DNA of 64,000 nt from Allacma fusca (GCA_947179485.1 OX359247.1:62221131-62285130); one strand, 5' to 3'. Shown: positions 36,284-48,215, numbered from the stretch's first letter. Made by a program: numbers and translations. Notes: generated from the letters alone by a model not told the origin.

Positions 36284-36759
36284 TAGGGCTTCTATTCGGG
36301 ACGGGACCGGGACAGTTTTGGGACAAAAGTTTTGTCCCCATGTTATTTCGGGACTGAATCGTGAAAATTTAGCTTGTCCCGAAGATTACGGGACGGGACG
36401 GAACAAATAGATCGGGACAGAAACAAATATCTGTAAAGTATACAATTGCTTTAAAAATGAATATGAATGGGAATCATTCCGTTTAAAATTCGTTGTTCAA
36501 TATGTAAATATTTGTTAAAGTAAAATTTCGTTATTATTGGAGGTATTCTTGTAGAAATGAAGTAATTTGGAACATTTCATAAGGCTGGTATTATAGCCGG
36601 GACGGGACGTCCCGAGGTTTTCGGGACCGGTATCGGGACAATTTCGGGACAAAATTTTTGTCCCTATGTTTTTTCGGGACTGAATCGGGACGATTTTTTT
36701 TGTCCCGAGGAATTCGGGACGGGACAGAATTGTCGACGGGACAAAAAAAATAAGCCCCA
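36284..36759. mobile_element. hAT-like element H, GGGAC-rich, TSD GTAGA[C/T]AG
   Basis: Ends TAGGGCTT and AAGCCCCA with GGGAC/GTCCC-rich subterminal repeats. The left duplication is GTAGACAG (36276-36283). The right one is GTAGATA (36760-36766) continued by G at 41443, because transposon T1 has inserted into it at its TA. A decayed relative occurs at 42545-42655. Non-coding. Confidence 0.75.
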
Positions 36760-37115
36760 GTAGATACCCAGTCTGCAAAGTTTGTTGGCTGTAAGTTGGG
36801 CCAACGGTGCTTCCGTTGGCCAATGTTTGCGTTGGCAAAATGTCTTACAGCATCGTTGGATTGCTATTGGCCCAACCATGCATAACGCTTGATGACAGAT
36901 GAAAAATGTCTAAGTCCAGGCACATGCGCATTGCATTTCTGAGAACACTACCGACTTTACGGCAGGCATATGAAGTAACGTAAAGCGTGCATTAGCGTGC
37001 ATGCCTGCTGAGAGATCACGGACTCTGAACGTTGCAGCGAATTTATTTTTTACAAAATATTACGTTAAAAATTAGAATAGTTGCTAATACAGGCTACTTC
37101 TACAGGCAGTTTTCT

Positions 37116-39138
37116 ATGGAACTGATTCATAAGCAGTTTTGTGTGGTGGAATTTCGGAAAGACAACTCCATAGAAGTTGTTCCAAGAAGCTGGTTAAGAG
37201 GTTCCCAAGATAACCAGTCGTGCAAATTTCCACTCATATTTAGGGGAAATAGCTCAAAATTACGTGTCACAGCAGGATCCAAACCATTAACAGATTGGCC
37301 ATCCCAAGAAATCACAGTCCATTCATCTAGTGGTAAGAAAATTTATTATATTTTATTGAATTTAGAATTTTCTCTAAATCATACTAAACAGTGCAGATGG
37401 GGGATTATGTAGATATATGTATTAACGCAACTGTATCACTGATTGTTTTTTATCTGATTCTTTCAGATGATTTTACTAACGCCGTGAAGAAAGCAAACCT
37501 AATCGTGCAGTACATCTCTAACCCGGAAAGTGTAATAGAAACGGACGATGGGACCCCCGCAGTAAAGAAAAGGAAGAATCGTAAGAAAAAAAATATTTTT
37601 GATCCTTCGATCCAGTCCAGAACCACCAAAAAATATCTTCGAAAAAATATTTCCTCAGAATCAGACGAATCCGATTCTGGATGTCAGAAGCATTTTGATA
37701 CTGTTGCTCTGAAGTCTTTATTTACACGTAAGTTGATATAAATACTGATGTAAATGTGTTCTTAGAAGTTTAAGTGTAAATAAATGTTAGTTTTTGCGAA
37801 ATTCTAAATATATGACATGCCCAATTATTCGTCTGCAGCCCCAAAATGTAATTCCAGCTCTTCTAAACATCAAAAGGAAAACATAAAGGCGGTTGAAGAG
37901 ATTGTGGATGTCCACAAAGATTCAGACGAAGACGAAAATCACAATCAATCATCTTCTGATTCAGAAAATTGTGAAACTAAATCTGATGACGAACTCGTTG
38001 AGCTGAACGCAGTGTATTTGAATTCTAGCAACGTTGACAACGAATGTATAGGTAATGATTTGAACTCAAACGTAATTAACAAAACCTGAAAGTAATGCTG
38101 CTAAATTTGATTCAATTGGTAATACAATATACATATGGATAATTATTGTATTCTATGCGACATGTTTATGAGCACAGGTGATTCAACAGGCAGTGTGGAC
38201 ATTTCGATCAGTCAACCGCCCGAGGTACCTATTCCCGTTGCAGTCTCAAGGCAGGGAGAAAATTGTCTGGAACCTTTTTTGCAGGAATTTAGAAGTACCT
38301 TACATATCAATCTTTATTGCAATCACGTTATATTTTCTGCTATAAGAGGGAATTTATTTTATTAATTAGAGAAAATCAGAGGCATAAATTGTTAATGTAA
38401 ATTTTATTATGTACAGGATTCCAGAAGGAGATTTTTGGGGAAGTGCACTCAATTAAATCTGACATCGAGATTATTCGCTCACAGTTATCCAAGAACCACA
38501 AAAAATCTAGTTTTTGTCCTGTCAAAATTCCAATTTCATCAGAGGAGGAATTATTTCAAACCGTGGAAAAGTTAAAGGACAAATTGATTCGTGACACATT
38601 TGTATGTTCTACTAATTATTATTCAACTTCTAGTTTAATAGATGACAGTGCTTTAAACACCTAATTTTATGAACTCGGGATTAGTTGTTGATGCTATTAT
38701 GTATTTGTTTTTTTGCATAATTGTTAGTTAGTTTGTGGAGAATACAATGAATTTCAATATTTATTTTAAATTGATTGTTCTAGCTGAAGTGGTGCAACAG
38801 CATTGGTGGCGTTGATTTCAAAGGGCATACACGACGTGTACTCTCTCGTGTTTTTACAAACGATTTTGCCACAAGAATCAATTTTTCTGGGAAAGGAGGA
38901 AAGGTCAAATTTTCGGGCCTTCCGATTGCAACACAGATTATTGGTATGGACCAATTTCCTTACAATTAGTTGCGCTTGCAAAACCTTGTATATATGAACC
39001 TGTGTACATATGAATATTTCAGCATCCGTATCATCTTCACAAGATTGTACTGCTTCTCAGGTTGAGGAGGTTGCAAAAGGTTGGTTCAAATATTCAAAGG
39101 ACCGCGATGGAGGACGCAAGAGGCGAGCCATGGATTAG
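37116..39138 (+). CDS. T1 ORF1: transposon accessory protein with DUF4806-like C-terminus, 7 exons
   Basis: Exons 37116-37332, 37467-37727, 37839-38051, 38178-38294, 38417-38601, 38784-38943 and 39023-39138 join in frame (422 residues, phases 1,1,1,1,0,1). The N-terminus reads FCVVEFRKDNSIEVVPRSWL, the recurring start of such proteins. A Lys-rich, nuclear-signal-like stretch follows (KKRKNRKKKN) with a Ser/Asp/Glu-rich middle. The C-terminal part is the DUF4806-type domain: KIPISSEEELFQTVEKLKDKL, SIGGVDFKGHTRRVLSRVF, and a final VEEVAKGWFKY helix. The same domain sits in the second gene of T2 with matching exon lengths (the 160-nt exon) and phases, strong support for the chain. It is likely a DNA-binding or transposition-accessory nuclear protein; its biochemical role is not known to me. 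The gene stops 59 bp before the transposase start. Confidence 0.8.
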
Positions 39139-39197
39139 TTTTGTCTGACAGTGAGATTTTGTATCTAATTTAAGTTACGAGTTTTTAATTTTATTAA

Positions 39198-41174
39198 ATG
39201 GAGCCTAGTTCTTTTAGAACTAAACGGAGGCGTAAGCATAATTATGTAACATCAGTTATGAGTAGAATTATTTCGCCTGTTCAGAGTACAAATATCCATT
39301 CCTCCACAGTCCCTAAACCAGTAACATCATATGACATTGCGAAGTGTTCTAGTGATAGCGACAGTGATGATAATCAAAGTAATTATGTTACTACCAGTGA
39401 AAGCGAGGCTGAATCTTCGCTGGTTTTCACCAACGAAACTTGTCCAGATGACGCAGAGAATTTTAAATTATCCCTTGCAAAATGGGCAATTCAAAGTAAC
39501 GTAACTCATTTACATTTGAGAAAATTAATTCGTATATTGCAGCTTTCACTTCCGGAGGAACAAATTCCTAGTGATCCACGAACCCTACTTATGACTTACA
39601 GTAATAAGTTAACGTACTTTAAAATGGGCGTCGGTGAATTTGTCTACTTTGGATTAACAAATCAAATTATCAAAAGAACTTCGTGTGGGTTAAGTTTATT
39701 TCCCCTCCCAAAAGTTCCTGAATTTGAATCATTAATTCTTTCAGAAACATTGACCGTAACCATAGGTATTGATGGGCTTCCTATTTCTAAATCTTCAAAA
39801 AAACAATTCTGGCCAATTTTAGCGAAACTAGATCAATCGAAAAATTCGTCCCCATTTATTGTAGCTATATACTACGGGAATGAAAAGCCCGATTGCTCGG
39901 AGTTTCTTAAAATGTTTGTAGAAGAATGTGCTACTCTCGAGAATATGGGTATTGCATGCAATAATAAAATTTATAATTTCCGCATACGATGCATAGTAAT
40001 GGACGCTCCTGCTCGTAGTTTTGTTAAATGTGTAACCAATCATAACGGTTACAGCAGTTGTGAAAGGTGCACTGAACGTGGGGAATGGTCTGGTAGAGTT
40101 TACTTTAAGTCTACTGAAGCAGATTGCAGAACTGACCATTCATTTTTGACACAGTCTGACAAGCATCACCACACTAGTATCAGCCCACTCATTGGTCTAC
40201 GTATTGGTATGATAAGTCAAATTCCCCTTGACTATATGCATTTGTGCTGTCTAGGTGTAACTAGAAAACTAATTGTGACCTGGGTCAAGGGAAAATTACC
40301 TTTTAAATTGAGTAGGAACGCTGTTAATGGTATTTCATTTATGTATCAAAGTTTCAAAGCATACTTGCCGAACGATTTTTGCAGAACACCTCGTGACATT
40401 CGTGAAATCGATAGATTTAAAGCGACTGAACTACGTATGTTCCTTTTGTACTTGGGACCAATATCCCTCCGCAAATTTTTACCAAAATCTAAATATCAGC
40501 ATTTTCTTTTATTTAGTGCAGGTGTGTACATCCTTCTCCATGCTGATCTTGATAAAAATTGGAAAAAGTTTGCCAACGCTTTGCTAAAATCCTTTGTCCA
40601 ACAAATTCCTGACCTATATGGACAAGAGTTCGTTGTTTACAATGTACATTCAGTAATTCATTTGTCAGAAGATTCAAAAACTTTTAATACCTTAGAAAAT
40701 TGTAACGCTTTTTGCTTTGAAAATTATATGCAAGTACTCAAGAGACTTTTAAGAGGAAAGAATTATTTTTTGGAACAAATTTCAAATCGATTTTCAGAGC
40801 GGGAGGCTCTGTTGAATGGATATATGTACTCTAGCGTTTCGAGTAATGATGTATCAAACACTAATGTTAATATTACAACTAGGCAAGGGAACAATTGCGT
40901 TATTACTACTACCGGGGATGTATGTATAATTATATCTAATGATTTGACAGGAATCTTTAATTGTAAAAAGTTTATGTGTAAACTGGATTGTCCAGATTAT
41001 CCTTTTAAATCTTCATTACTTGGTATTTGTATTGTTAGTAATTTGTCATGTTCCCAGTTGATCCGCAAACAAGATGTGTGTAAAAAATGTGTCCTACTTC
41101 CTTATCTAAAATCTACAAGTGGCCGAATTCAATCATATCTGTGTATTCCCCTAGTACATACATACGAATTGTAA
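39198..41174 (+). CDS. T1 transposase, Tnp2-like DDE family, intact
   Basis: A 658-residue frame from the ATG at 39198. Family motifs in order: WAIQSNVTHLHLRKLI helical start (about 96-111), IDGLPISKSSKKQFWPI (191-207, Asp192), MDAPARSF (268-275, Asp269), the zinc-like CERC pair (Cys288, Cys291), HHHTSISPL, PLDYMHLCCLGVTRKL (343-358, Asp345), FKATELRMFLLYLGP (407-421), YNVHSVIHLS, and CFENYMQVLKR (Glu508). Asp192, Asp269 and Glu508 are the plausible catalytic acids, by analogy with plant Tnp2 (inference). The product would cut at the T1 ends in the nucleus. An acidic Ser/Asp stretch lies at 50-72. AATAAA near 41190 can end the message. No stop or frameshift is seen. Confidence 0.85.
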   Translation: MEPSSFRTKRRRKHNYVTSVMSRIISPVQSTNIHSSTVPKPVTSYDIAKCSSDSDSDDNQSNYVTTSESEAESSLVFTNETCPDDAENFKLSLAKWAIQSNVTHLHLRKLIRILQLSLPEEQIPSDPRTLLMTYSNKLTYFKMGVGEFVYFGLTNQIIKRTSCGLSLFPLPKVPEFESLILSETLTVTIGIDGLPISKSSKKQFWPILAKLDQSKNSSPFIVAIYYGNEKPDCSEFLKMFVEECATLENMGIACNNKIYNFRIRCIVMDAPARSFVKCVTNHNGYSSCERCTERGEWSGRVYFKSTEADCRTDHSFLTQSDKHHHTSISPLIGLRIGMISQIPLDYMHLCCLGVTRKLIVTWVKGKLPFKLSRNAVNGISFMYQSFKAYLPNDFCRTPRDIREIDRFKATELRMFLLYLGPISLRKFLPKSKYQHFLLFSAGVYILLHADLDKNWKKFANALLKSFVQQIPDLYGQEFVVYNVHSVIHLSEDSKTFNTLENCNAFCFENYMQVLKRLLRGKNYFLEQISNRFSEREALLNGYMYSSVSSNDVSNTNVNITTRQGNNCVITTTGDVCIIISNDLTGIFNCKKFMCKLDCPDYPFKSSLLGICIVSNLSCSQLIRKQDVCKKCVLLPYLKSTSGRIQSYLCIPLVHTYEL

Positions 41175-41442
41175 CACGGATAAAATTTTAAATAAATAAT
41201 TTTTGTTGGTCTTAAACAGAATTAAACGTTTTGTACCATCAGGTTTCTTTGTAAATAGAGAACACCACGCTCATCACCTGTGTTATACACGGACGCATTT
41301 TAATATCGGTGCATTGTTGGTTGCAGGTTGGTTAAAAGTTGGCTTGTGTTCATTGGGCCAACGTGAACCCAACGGCCAAATAGTGTTGTTGGCCCAACTG
41401 TACCAGCCAACGTTGGGCCAACTACACCTTGCAGACTGGGTA

Positions 41443-41547
41443 GCCAGTTATGCAAATGTTAAATATACAAATGGTTATGTATAATGGATTTTACATAAAT
41501 AATGTGGTGCAAGCGATACCGACAATTTACACCTCGAACCAGGAATA
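41443..41547. other. Short spacer right of T1
   Basis: About 100 bp between T1 and the long-armed foldback. It completes the right target duplication of element H, whose last base G is at 41443. No gene. Confidence 0.5.
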
Positions 41548-41549
41548 TA

Positions 41550-41845
41550 CCGTGGGGGCTCTAGGTACTTGCAGTTTGCCAATTAGGGGCAGGTAGGGTA
41601 TACTCCGCCTGCTACCTACGCAGCGAATCGGGAAAGAGTGAGCAGGCAGGTAAGAATTTCGAAACACAATTCGGCGAAAAGCTTCGTATATGTACGTGCT
41701 GGGTACTAGTGGTGGCTGGTTACATATACGAATAAAATTTTCTACTGCCTGCTGATTCTTTCCCGATTCGCTGCGTACACAGAAGGCGGAGTACAGCCTA
41801 CCTGTGGCTAATTGGCAAACTGAAAGTAGCTCGTACCCCGACATT
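41550..41845. mobile_element. Foldback-type MITE with about 85-bp arms
   Basis: The left arm (about 41565-41655; GCAGTTTGCCAATTAG, CGCAGCGAATCGGGAAAG) pairs with the right arm (about 41745-41830; CTTTCCCGATTCGCTGCG, CTAATTGGCAAACTG). The loop is about 90 bp. Outer limits are approximate and no target duplication was identified. Non-coding. Confidence 0.65.
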
Positions 41846-42424
41846 ACCCGCTGCCATTTCAAGTTGAGATACTTGTTACCGAACTGGAATGACAGTGAGT
41901 AACTTTACACCAATGAATGAAATCTTCGAAATTATTTGCCGCGCATAAGCCCTCCATCATTTTTAAATTAATTTAAGCGTACTTCGGCCTTTCTTCAAAA
42001 ACAGCCCTCCTTCATTTCGAGCCTGTATTTATTGAAAATTATAGAAATGGTATCAAAATGTGTATGAACTTTGAAAATGAAATCGTTTTGATCAACAGTG
42101 TCGTTACGTGTGGAAATGATAATTGAAAGCTCATGTAAATATTTAACAACGCTCAGACTTGCACTTTCTAATGTATACATCAGGAATCATCCGAATAAAG
42201 CCTTTAAAACATCTGAAGGCTACTTCTAATACACACTTCCTTCGCCAACCATTTTCGAGAAATTTTATAAAGCCTTCCCTCAACCCTGGAAAAATTTCAG
42301 CCTACCTTCCAATCCTTATATAGGCAGAAAACTCGGTCAACCGCGTTCATAAAGCCTTCTTTAAAGGATAGACATTAAGCACATATCATGTAATCTTTAT
42401 TTTCCGATTAACCTTCGACCAAAA
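41846..42424. other. Spacer with a GAAGG-family fragment
   Basis: 42190-42370 contains CCTTC-rich sequence (AAAGCCTTCCCTCAACCC and similar), a decayed member of the GAAGG repeat family in reverse orientation. The rest is featureless. Confidence 0.5.
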
Positions 42425-44122
42425 CTTGATTGTTGATGCAAACTCGATGTAAACTTAATTCTGGGGTGAAACTAAATCTGCAATGCAAACTTGTTTGTCG
42501 ATGCAAATCTGATCTTTGGATCAATCTCCATTCACGGTGCAAAATGTTTGTACCCATATTATTTCAAGACGGTTTGGACGAACATTTTTGTACCAAGCAT
42601 TTCAGGATGGGACGGAATTGTCTGTGGGACAATAAAATTGGCCCCATTAGAAGCCGTAGCTCCGATTCACAAATCACCTCCGACTCACAAATCATCTCCA
42701 ATTCAGTAATCAGCTCCGATTCACTAATCGGCTCCGATTCACTAATCGGCTCCGATTCACTAATCAGCTCCGATTCACTAATCAGCTCCGATTCACTAAT
42801 CAGCTCCGATTCACTAATCAGCTCCGATTCACTAATCAGCTCCTTCTATAATAAGTTCAGATTATCAAATCTCCTATGATTATCAAATCTCCTATGATTC
42901 TCAAATCTACTCCGATTCTCAAATCTACTCCGATTCTCAAATCTACTTCGATTCCCAAATCTCCGATTCATTAGTCAGCTCTGATTCCCTAATATGCTCC
43001 GATTCTGTAATCAGCTCCGATTCACTAAGCAACTCCGATTCACTAAGCAACTCCGATTCACTATTCAGCTCCGATTCACAAATCTCCGATTCACTAATCA
43101 GCTCACATTATCAAATCGCCTGCGATTCTCAAATCCCCTCCGATTCTCAAATCTCCTGCGACTCTCAAATTTCCTCCGATTCTCAAATCAGGTCCGATTC
43201 ACAAATCAGGTCCGATTCGCAAATCCGGTCCGATCCACAAATCAGGTCCGATTCACAAATCAGGTTCGAATCACACATCAGGTCCGATTTACAATTTTGG
43301 AACTATTCACTCATAATTTCCGACTTCTCGACGACTCTCAAATACGCCATAAAACAGAAATCAGCTCCGAGTAGCAAATCAGGTCCGATTCACAAATCAG
43401 GTCCGACTCACAAATCAAGTGCGATCCATAATCAGCTTAGATTCACACATTAGGTAGTATTCAAAAATCAGGTCCTATTCAAAAGTCAGGTCCGATTTAC
43501 AAACCAGCTGGGATTCACAAATCAGGTCCGATTCACTAATCAGCTCCTTCTATAATAAGCTCAGATTATCAAATCTCCTATGATACCAAAATCTCCTCCG
43601 ATTCTCAAGTCTACTCCGATTCTCAAATCTCCTGAGATTCTGAAATCTACTCCGATTCTCAATTCTGCGATTCAGCAATCAGCTCCGATTCAGTACTCAG
43701 CTACGATTATCAAATCTCCTCCGATTCACTAATCAGCTCCGATTCCCTAATCAGCTCCGATTAAAAAATCAACTCCGATTAGAAAATCAGCTCCGGTTAA
43801 AAAATCAGCTCCGATTAAGAAATCAGCTCCGATTAAAAAATCAGCTCCGATTCAGCACTCATCTCCGATTTTCAAACCTCCTCCGATTCAGTACTTAGCT
43901 CCGATTTTCAAACCTCCGATTCACTAATCAACTCCGATTCACTAATCAGCTCACATTATCACATCTCCTATTCTCAAATCGCCTGCGATTCTTAAATCCC
44001 CTGCGATTCTCAAATCCCTCCGATTCTCAAATCTCCTGCGACTCTCAAATTTCCTCCGATTCTCAAATCTCTTCCGATTCTCAAATTTGCTGCGATTCTC
44101 AAATCTTCTCGGATTCACAAAT

Positions 44123-45832
44123 CAGGTCCGATTTACAAATCAGGTCCGATTTACAAATCAGGTCCGATTTACAAATCAGGTCCGATTTACAAATCAGGTC
44201 CGATTTACAAATCAGGTCCGATTTACAAATCAGGTCCGATTTACAAATCAGGTCCGATTTACAAATCAGGTCCGATTTACAAATCAGGTCCGATTTACAA
44301 ATCAGGTCCGATTTACAAATCAGGTCCGATTTACAAATCAGGTCCGATTTACAAATCAGGTCCGATTTACAAATCAGGTCCGATTTACAAATCAGGTCCG
44401 ATTTACAAATCAGGTCCGATTTACAAATCAGGTCCGATTTACAAATCAGGTCCGATTTACAAATCAGGTCCGATTTACAAATCAGGTCCGATTTACAAAT
44501 CAGGTCCGATTTACAAATCAGGTCCGATTTACAAATCAGGTCCGATTTACAAATCAGGTCCGATTTACAAATCAGGTCCGATTTACAAATCAGGTCCGAT
44601 TTACAAATCAGGTCCGATTTACAAATCAGGTCCGATTTACAAATCAGGTCCGATTTACAAATCAGGTCCGATTTACAAATCAGGTCCGATTTACAAATCA
44701 GGTCCGATTTACAAATCAGGTCCGATTTACAAATCAGGTCCGATTTACAAATCAGGTCCGATTTACAAATCAGGTCCGATTTACAAATCAGGTCCGATTT
44801 ACAAATCAGGTCCGATTTACAAATCAGGTCCGATTTACAAATCAGGTCCGATTTACAAATCAGGTCCGATTTACAAATCAGGTCCGATTTACAAATCAGG
44901 TCCGATTTACAAATCAGGTCCGATTTACAAATCAGGTCCGATTTACAAATCAGGTCCGATTTACAAATCAGGTCCGATTTACAAATCAGGTCCGATTTAC
45001 AAATCAGGTCCGATTTACAAATCAGGTCCGATTTACAAATCAGGTCCGATTTACAAATCAGGTCCGATTTACAAATCAGGTCCGATTTACAAATCAGGTC
45101 CGATTTACAAATCAGGTCCGATTTACAAATCAGGTCCGATTTACAAATCAGGTCCGATTTACAAATCAGGTCCGATTTACAAATCAGGTCCGATTTACAA
45201 ATCAGGTCCGATTTACAAATCAGGTCCGATTTACAAATCAGGTCCGATTTACAAATCAGGTCCGATTTACAAATCAGGTCCGATTTACAAATCAGGTCCG
45301 ATTTACAAATCAGGTCCGATTTACAAATCAGGTCCGATTTACAAATCAGGTCCGATTTACAAATCAGGTCCGATTTACAAATCAGGTCCGATTTACAAAT
45401 CAGGTCCGATTTACAAATCAGGTCCGATTTACAAATCAGGTCCGATTTACAAATCAGGTCCGATTTACAAATCAGGTCCGATTTACAAATCAGGTCCGAT
45501 TTACAAATCAGGTCCGATTTACAAATCAGGTCCGATTTACAAATCAGGTCCGATTTACAAATCAGGTCCGATTTACAAATCAGGTCCGATTTACAAATCA
45601 GGTCCGATTTACAAATCAGGTCCGATTTACAAATCAGGTCCGATTTACAAATCAGGTCCGATTTACAAATCAGGTCCGATTTACAAATCAGGTCCGATTT
45701 ACAAATCAGGTCCGATTTACAAATCAGGTTCGATTTACAAATCAGGTCCGATTTACAAATCAGGTTCGATTTACAAATCAGGTCCGATTTACAAATCAGG
45801 TTCGATTTACAAATCAGGTCCGATTCACAAAT
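44123..45832. repeat. Homogeneous core: about 95 units of 18 bp
   Basis: Near-perfect head-to-tail copies of CAGGTCCGATTTACAAAT over 1.71 kb. Only the last few units vary: CAGGTTCG alternates with CAGGTCCG at 45728, 45764 and 45800, a 36-bp higher-order period. The unit has no stop in one frame of each strand, so both strands stay open for about 600 codons (QVRFTN and CKSDLI repeats). I regard both as artefacts. The sharp contrast with diverged flanking units points to recent amplification. Confidence 0.95.
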
Positions 45833-46636
45833 CAGTTCGGATTCACTCATCAGCACCGACTAGCTAATCAGCTGCGATTCACACATCAGGTCCGATTTAC
45901 AAATCAGCTCCTATATTCTAATATGTTCCGACTAAGCCACTTTTAATAAATAAGCTGCGATTCTCAGATAAGTCACAAATCGGAAATCAGCTCCGATTAA
46001 CTAATAAGCTCCGACTAGCTAATCAGCTCCGAATTTAGCTAATCAGCTCCGAATAGCTAATCAGCTCAGATTCTCTAATAAGCCCCAACTAGCCAATCAG
46101 CGCCGATTCACTGATCTCATACGATTGACAAATCACCTCTGATTCTCAAATCGCTTCGGATTCCCAAATCAGGTGTGATTTAATAATGAGCGCCGATTAA
46201 CTAATCCGCTCCGATTCACACATCAGTTCCGATTTAAAAATTCGGTCCGATTTACAAATTAGGTCCTGTTCACAAATCAGTTCCGATTCACTAATCAGCT
46301 CCGACTAGCTAAGCAGCTGCGATTCATTATCAGTTTGATTCACAAATCAGCTTCCATTCGTAAATCAGCTCCGAATCACTAATCTGTTTCGATTCGCAAA
46401 TCAGCACCGATTCACACACCAGATCCGATTCTCAAATAATCCACAAATCGAAAATCAACTCGGATTCACAAATGATTTAGAGCAGGCCCTCACGAGTCTG
46501 AGTGCGAGTTCCAGCGTTAGCTGTGTTGAGGGCATGGATGATACCGAGTGCGACAAGATTTAGCTATATACCTCGTGAGGTGAGGGCAAGGGATTTAAAA
46601 ATACCCATCTATGGGTCTGTTTAGGTATGATTCACA

Positions 46637-47308
46637 CAGTGCTCTCAGTAAGACACCCTTACATACTCTTTACTCATAATTTTGTCTCTCATGATGTCCA
46701 GTACTTACTTTTTACTTACTCAGGGGCTTCATGGTGGCTATCTTACTTACTCATTACTCCCTCAAAATTTCGGGTCGCAGTGTAATACTTACTCTTTACT
46801 TACTTATTCGCAAAAATAAGCTGATATTACTTACTCTTTACTTACTTTTGCCTGCATAGTACTCAAGTAATACTTACTCATTTTCAAATATAATTCACAT
46901 CACTCCCATCTTTGGTAGTGTATAGTCAACGACTCAAGTTTAACGAGTTGCATCGTCGCAAGTATTTAAAGGCATTGTTTGCCTATGGCCTGTGTTATCT
47001 GCCTCCATAAGCCATATATAAGTCACGGACATTGTCGGAGAACATTTTTTCTATGGTAGTTACTCCAGTAAGAAGAGTTTACTTACTCAATACTTACTTT
47101 TTGATACTTTGCATTTCGTCTTACTTACTCATTACTTACATTACACTGGGGAATGAGTGTTCGTACTTACTCTTTACTTACTTAAACATCAACCTTTTTA
47201 AAATTACTTACTCATTACTTACTCATACTCGCAGATGTAAGTACGAGTAAGTACAATACTCACTCACTTTATGAAAAATTCGAGTAATGAGTAAAATTGA
47301 GAGCACTG
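46637..47308. mobile_element. hAT-like MITE, 672 bp, TACTTACT-rich, TSD GATTCACA
   Basis: Ends CAGTGCTCTCA and TGAGAGCACTG, with a perfect 8-bp duplication GATTCACA at 46629-46636 and 47309-47316. That 8-mer is part of the 18-bp repeat unit, so the element inserted into the array. Most of the interior is TACTTACT/TTTACTTACT repetition. Non-coding. Confidence 0.88.
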
Positions 47309-48215
47309 GATTCACAAATCAGTTCACATTCAAAATCCAGCCACGGTTCAAAGTTTAGCGCTAATAATAATTCAAAGTTCTCTTATTCAAAGATCAGCTT
47401 CAATTCAAAGTTCAGCTCGGGTTCAAAGTACCGCTCTGATTCGCAAATCAGCACCGGCTTAAAAATCTGCACTGGTTCAAAGTTTAGCTTCGAATAAAAA
47501 ATCAGTAACTGCTCATACGTCAAGTTCGATTCAAAATTTAGTGCGGATACAAACTTCAGCTGAGGTTTAAAAATCTAGTTTCTTTTAATTTCTAGCTGAT
47601 CTTTGAATCGGAGCTGAAATTTGATTTCTAGCTGATCTATAAGTCGGAGCTGAAATTGAATCATATCTCAACTTTATATTCGATATGAACTTTGAAAGAA
47701 TATCTAAGCGGAGTTTTGAATTGGTGCTTATGCTTGAATCCGAACTTAACATTGAAACCGTATTGAACATTGATTCGGGCCGGACTTTGAATCGTAGATA
47801 AACATTGAATTAGTGCCGGGCTTTGAATCCAAATTGAATATTGAATCTGAGTTGGATTTTGATTTGAAGCTGATTTGTGAATCAGACTTCAAACTCGATT
47901 GTGTATGCAAACGTTAAAAATCGAAGCTGAGTGATCGAAATGAATCAGAGCTTAACTTTGATTAGCGGCTAATCTTTGAATCCGAGCTAAACTGGGATCT
48001 TAATTTAATTTTAATTTCGAGGTGAAATCTGAATGAATATCAAGTTTGCACCGCGAATCGAGATGGTGTTAAAGATAAGGTTTACATCGACAAACAAGAT
48101 TTAGTTTTCGTCGAGAAAGAAGCTGACAACGGAAATCTAGTTTGCATCGATAATCAAGTTTTAATGGAAGATTAAGTTTGCACGGAAGATGATTTTTGCA
48201 TCGAAGAATTGCGCG

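Larger units (their letters stand above)
36767..41440 (+). mobile_element. T1: two-gene CACTA/EnSpm-like DNA transposon, apparently complete
   Basis: A 4674-bp element with perfect 12-bp ends CCCAGTCTGCAA/TTGCAGACTGGG, flanked by TA (36765-36766 and 41441-41442). Both subterminal regions are packed with GTTGGCC/TTGGGCCAAC words in both orientations, as expected of En/Spm-type transposase-binding sites. It carries two plus-strand genes, an accessory ORF1 (7 exons) and an uninterrupted transposase. No disabling change was seen. Superfamily placement rests on the Tnp2-like transposase motifs and the CCC start; the 2-bp TA duplication is shorter than the 3 bp of plant CACTA elements. Confidence 0.85.
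42425..48215. repeat. Foldback-like element built of degenerate 18-bp repeats
   Basis: From about 42660 to 46470 the sequence is degenerate to perfect copies of an 18-bp unit (CAGNTCCGATTCACAAAT and variants). From about 47590 to 48030 the same unit appears in reverse complement (TTTGAATCGGAGCTGAAA type). The outermost 100-150 bp on each side are also inverted relatives: AAAACTTGATTGTTGATGC near 42420 and the complement of AATCAAGTTTTAATGG near 48155. Long inverted arms made of short tandem repeats are the hallmark of Foldback elements (known from Drosophila FB). Arms are very unequal, about 3.8 versus 0.6 kb, because of the core expansion. A fragment of the GGGAC family (42545-42655) lies inside the left end. 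Confidence 0.65.

Noticed and set aside
29675-45832. Tandem arrays as CRISPR-like repeats
   Set aside because: Units are contiguous with no unique spacers, and the surroundings are eukaryotic.
44087-45946. Long open frames (619 codons plus, 585 codons minus) as genes
   Set aside because: They arise from a stop-free 18-bp tandem repeat whose length is divisible by three; there is no start context, domain or splice signal.
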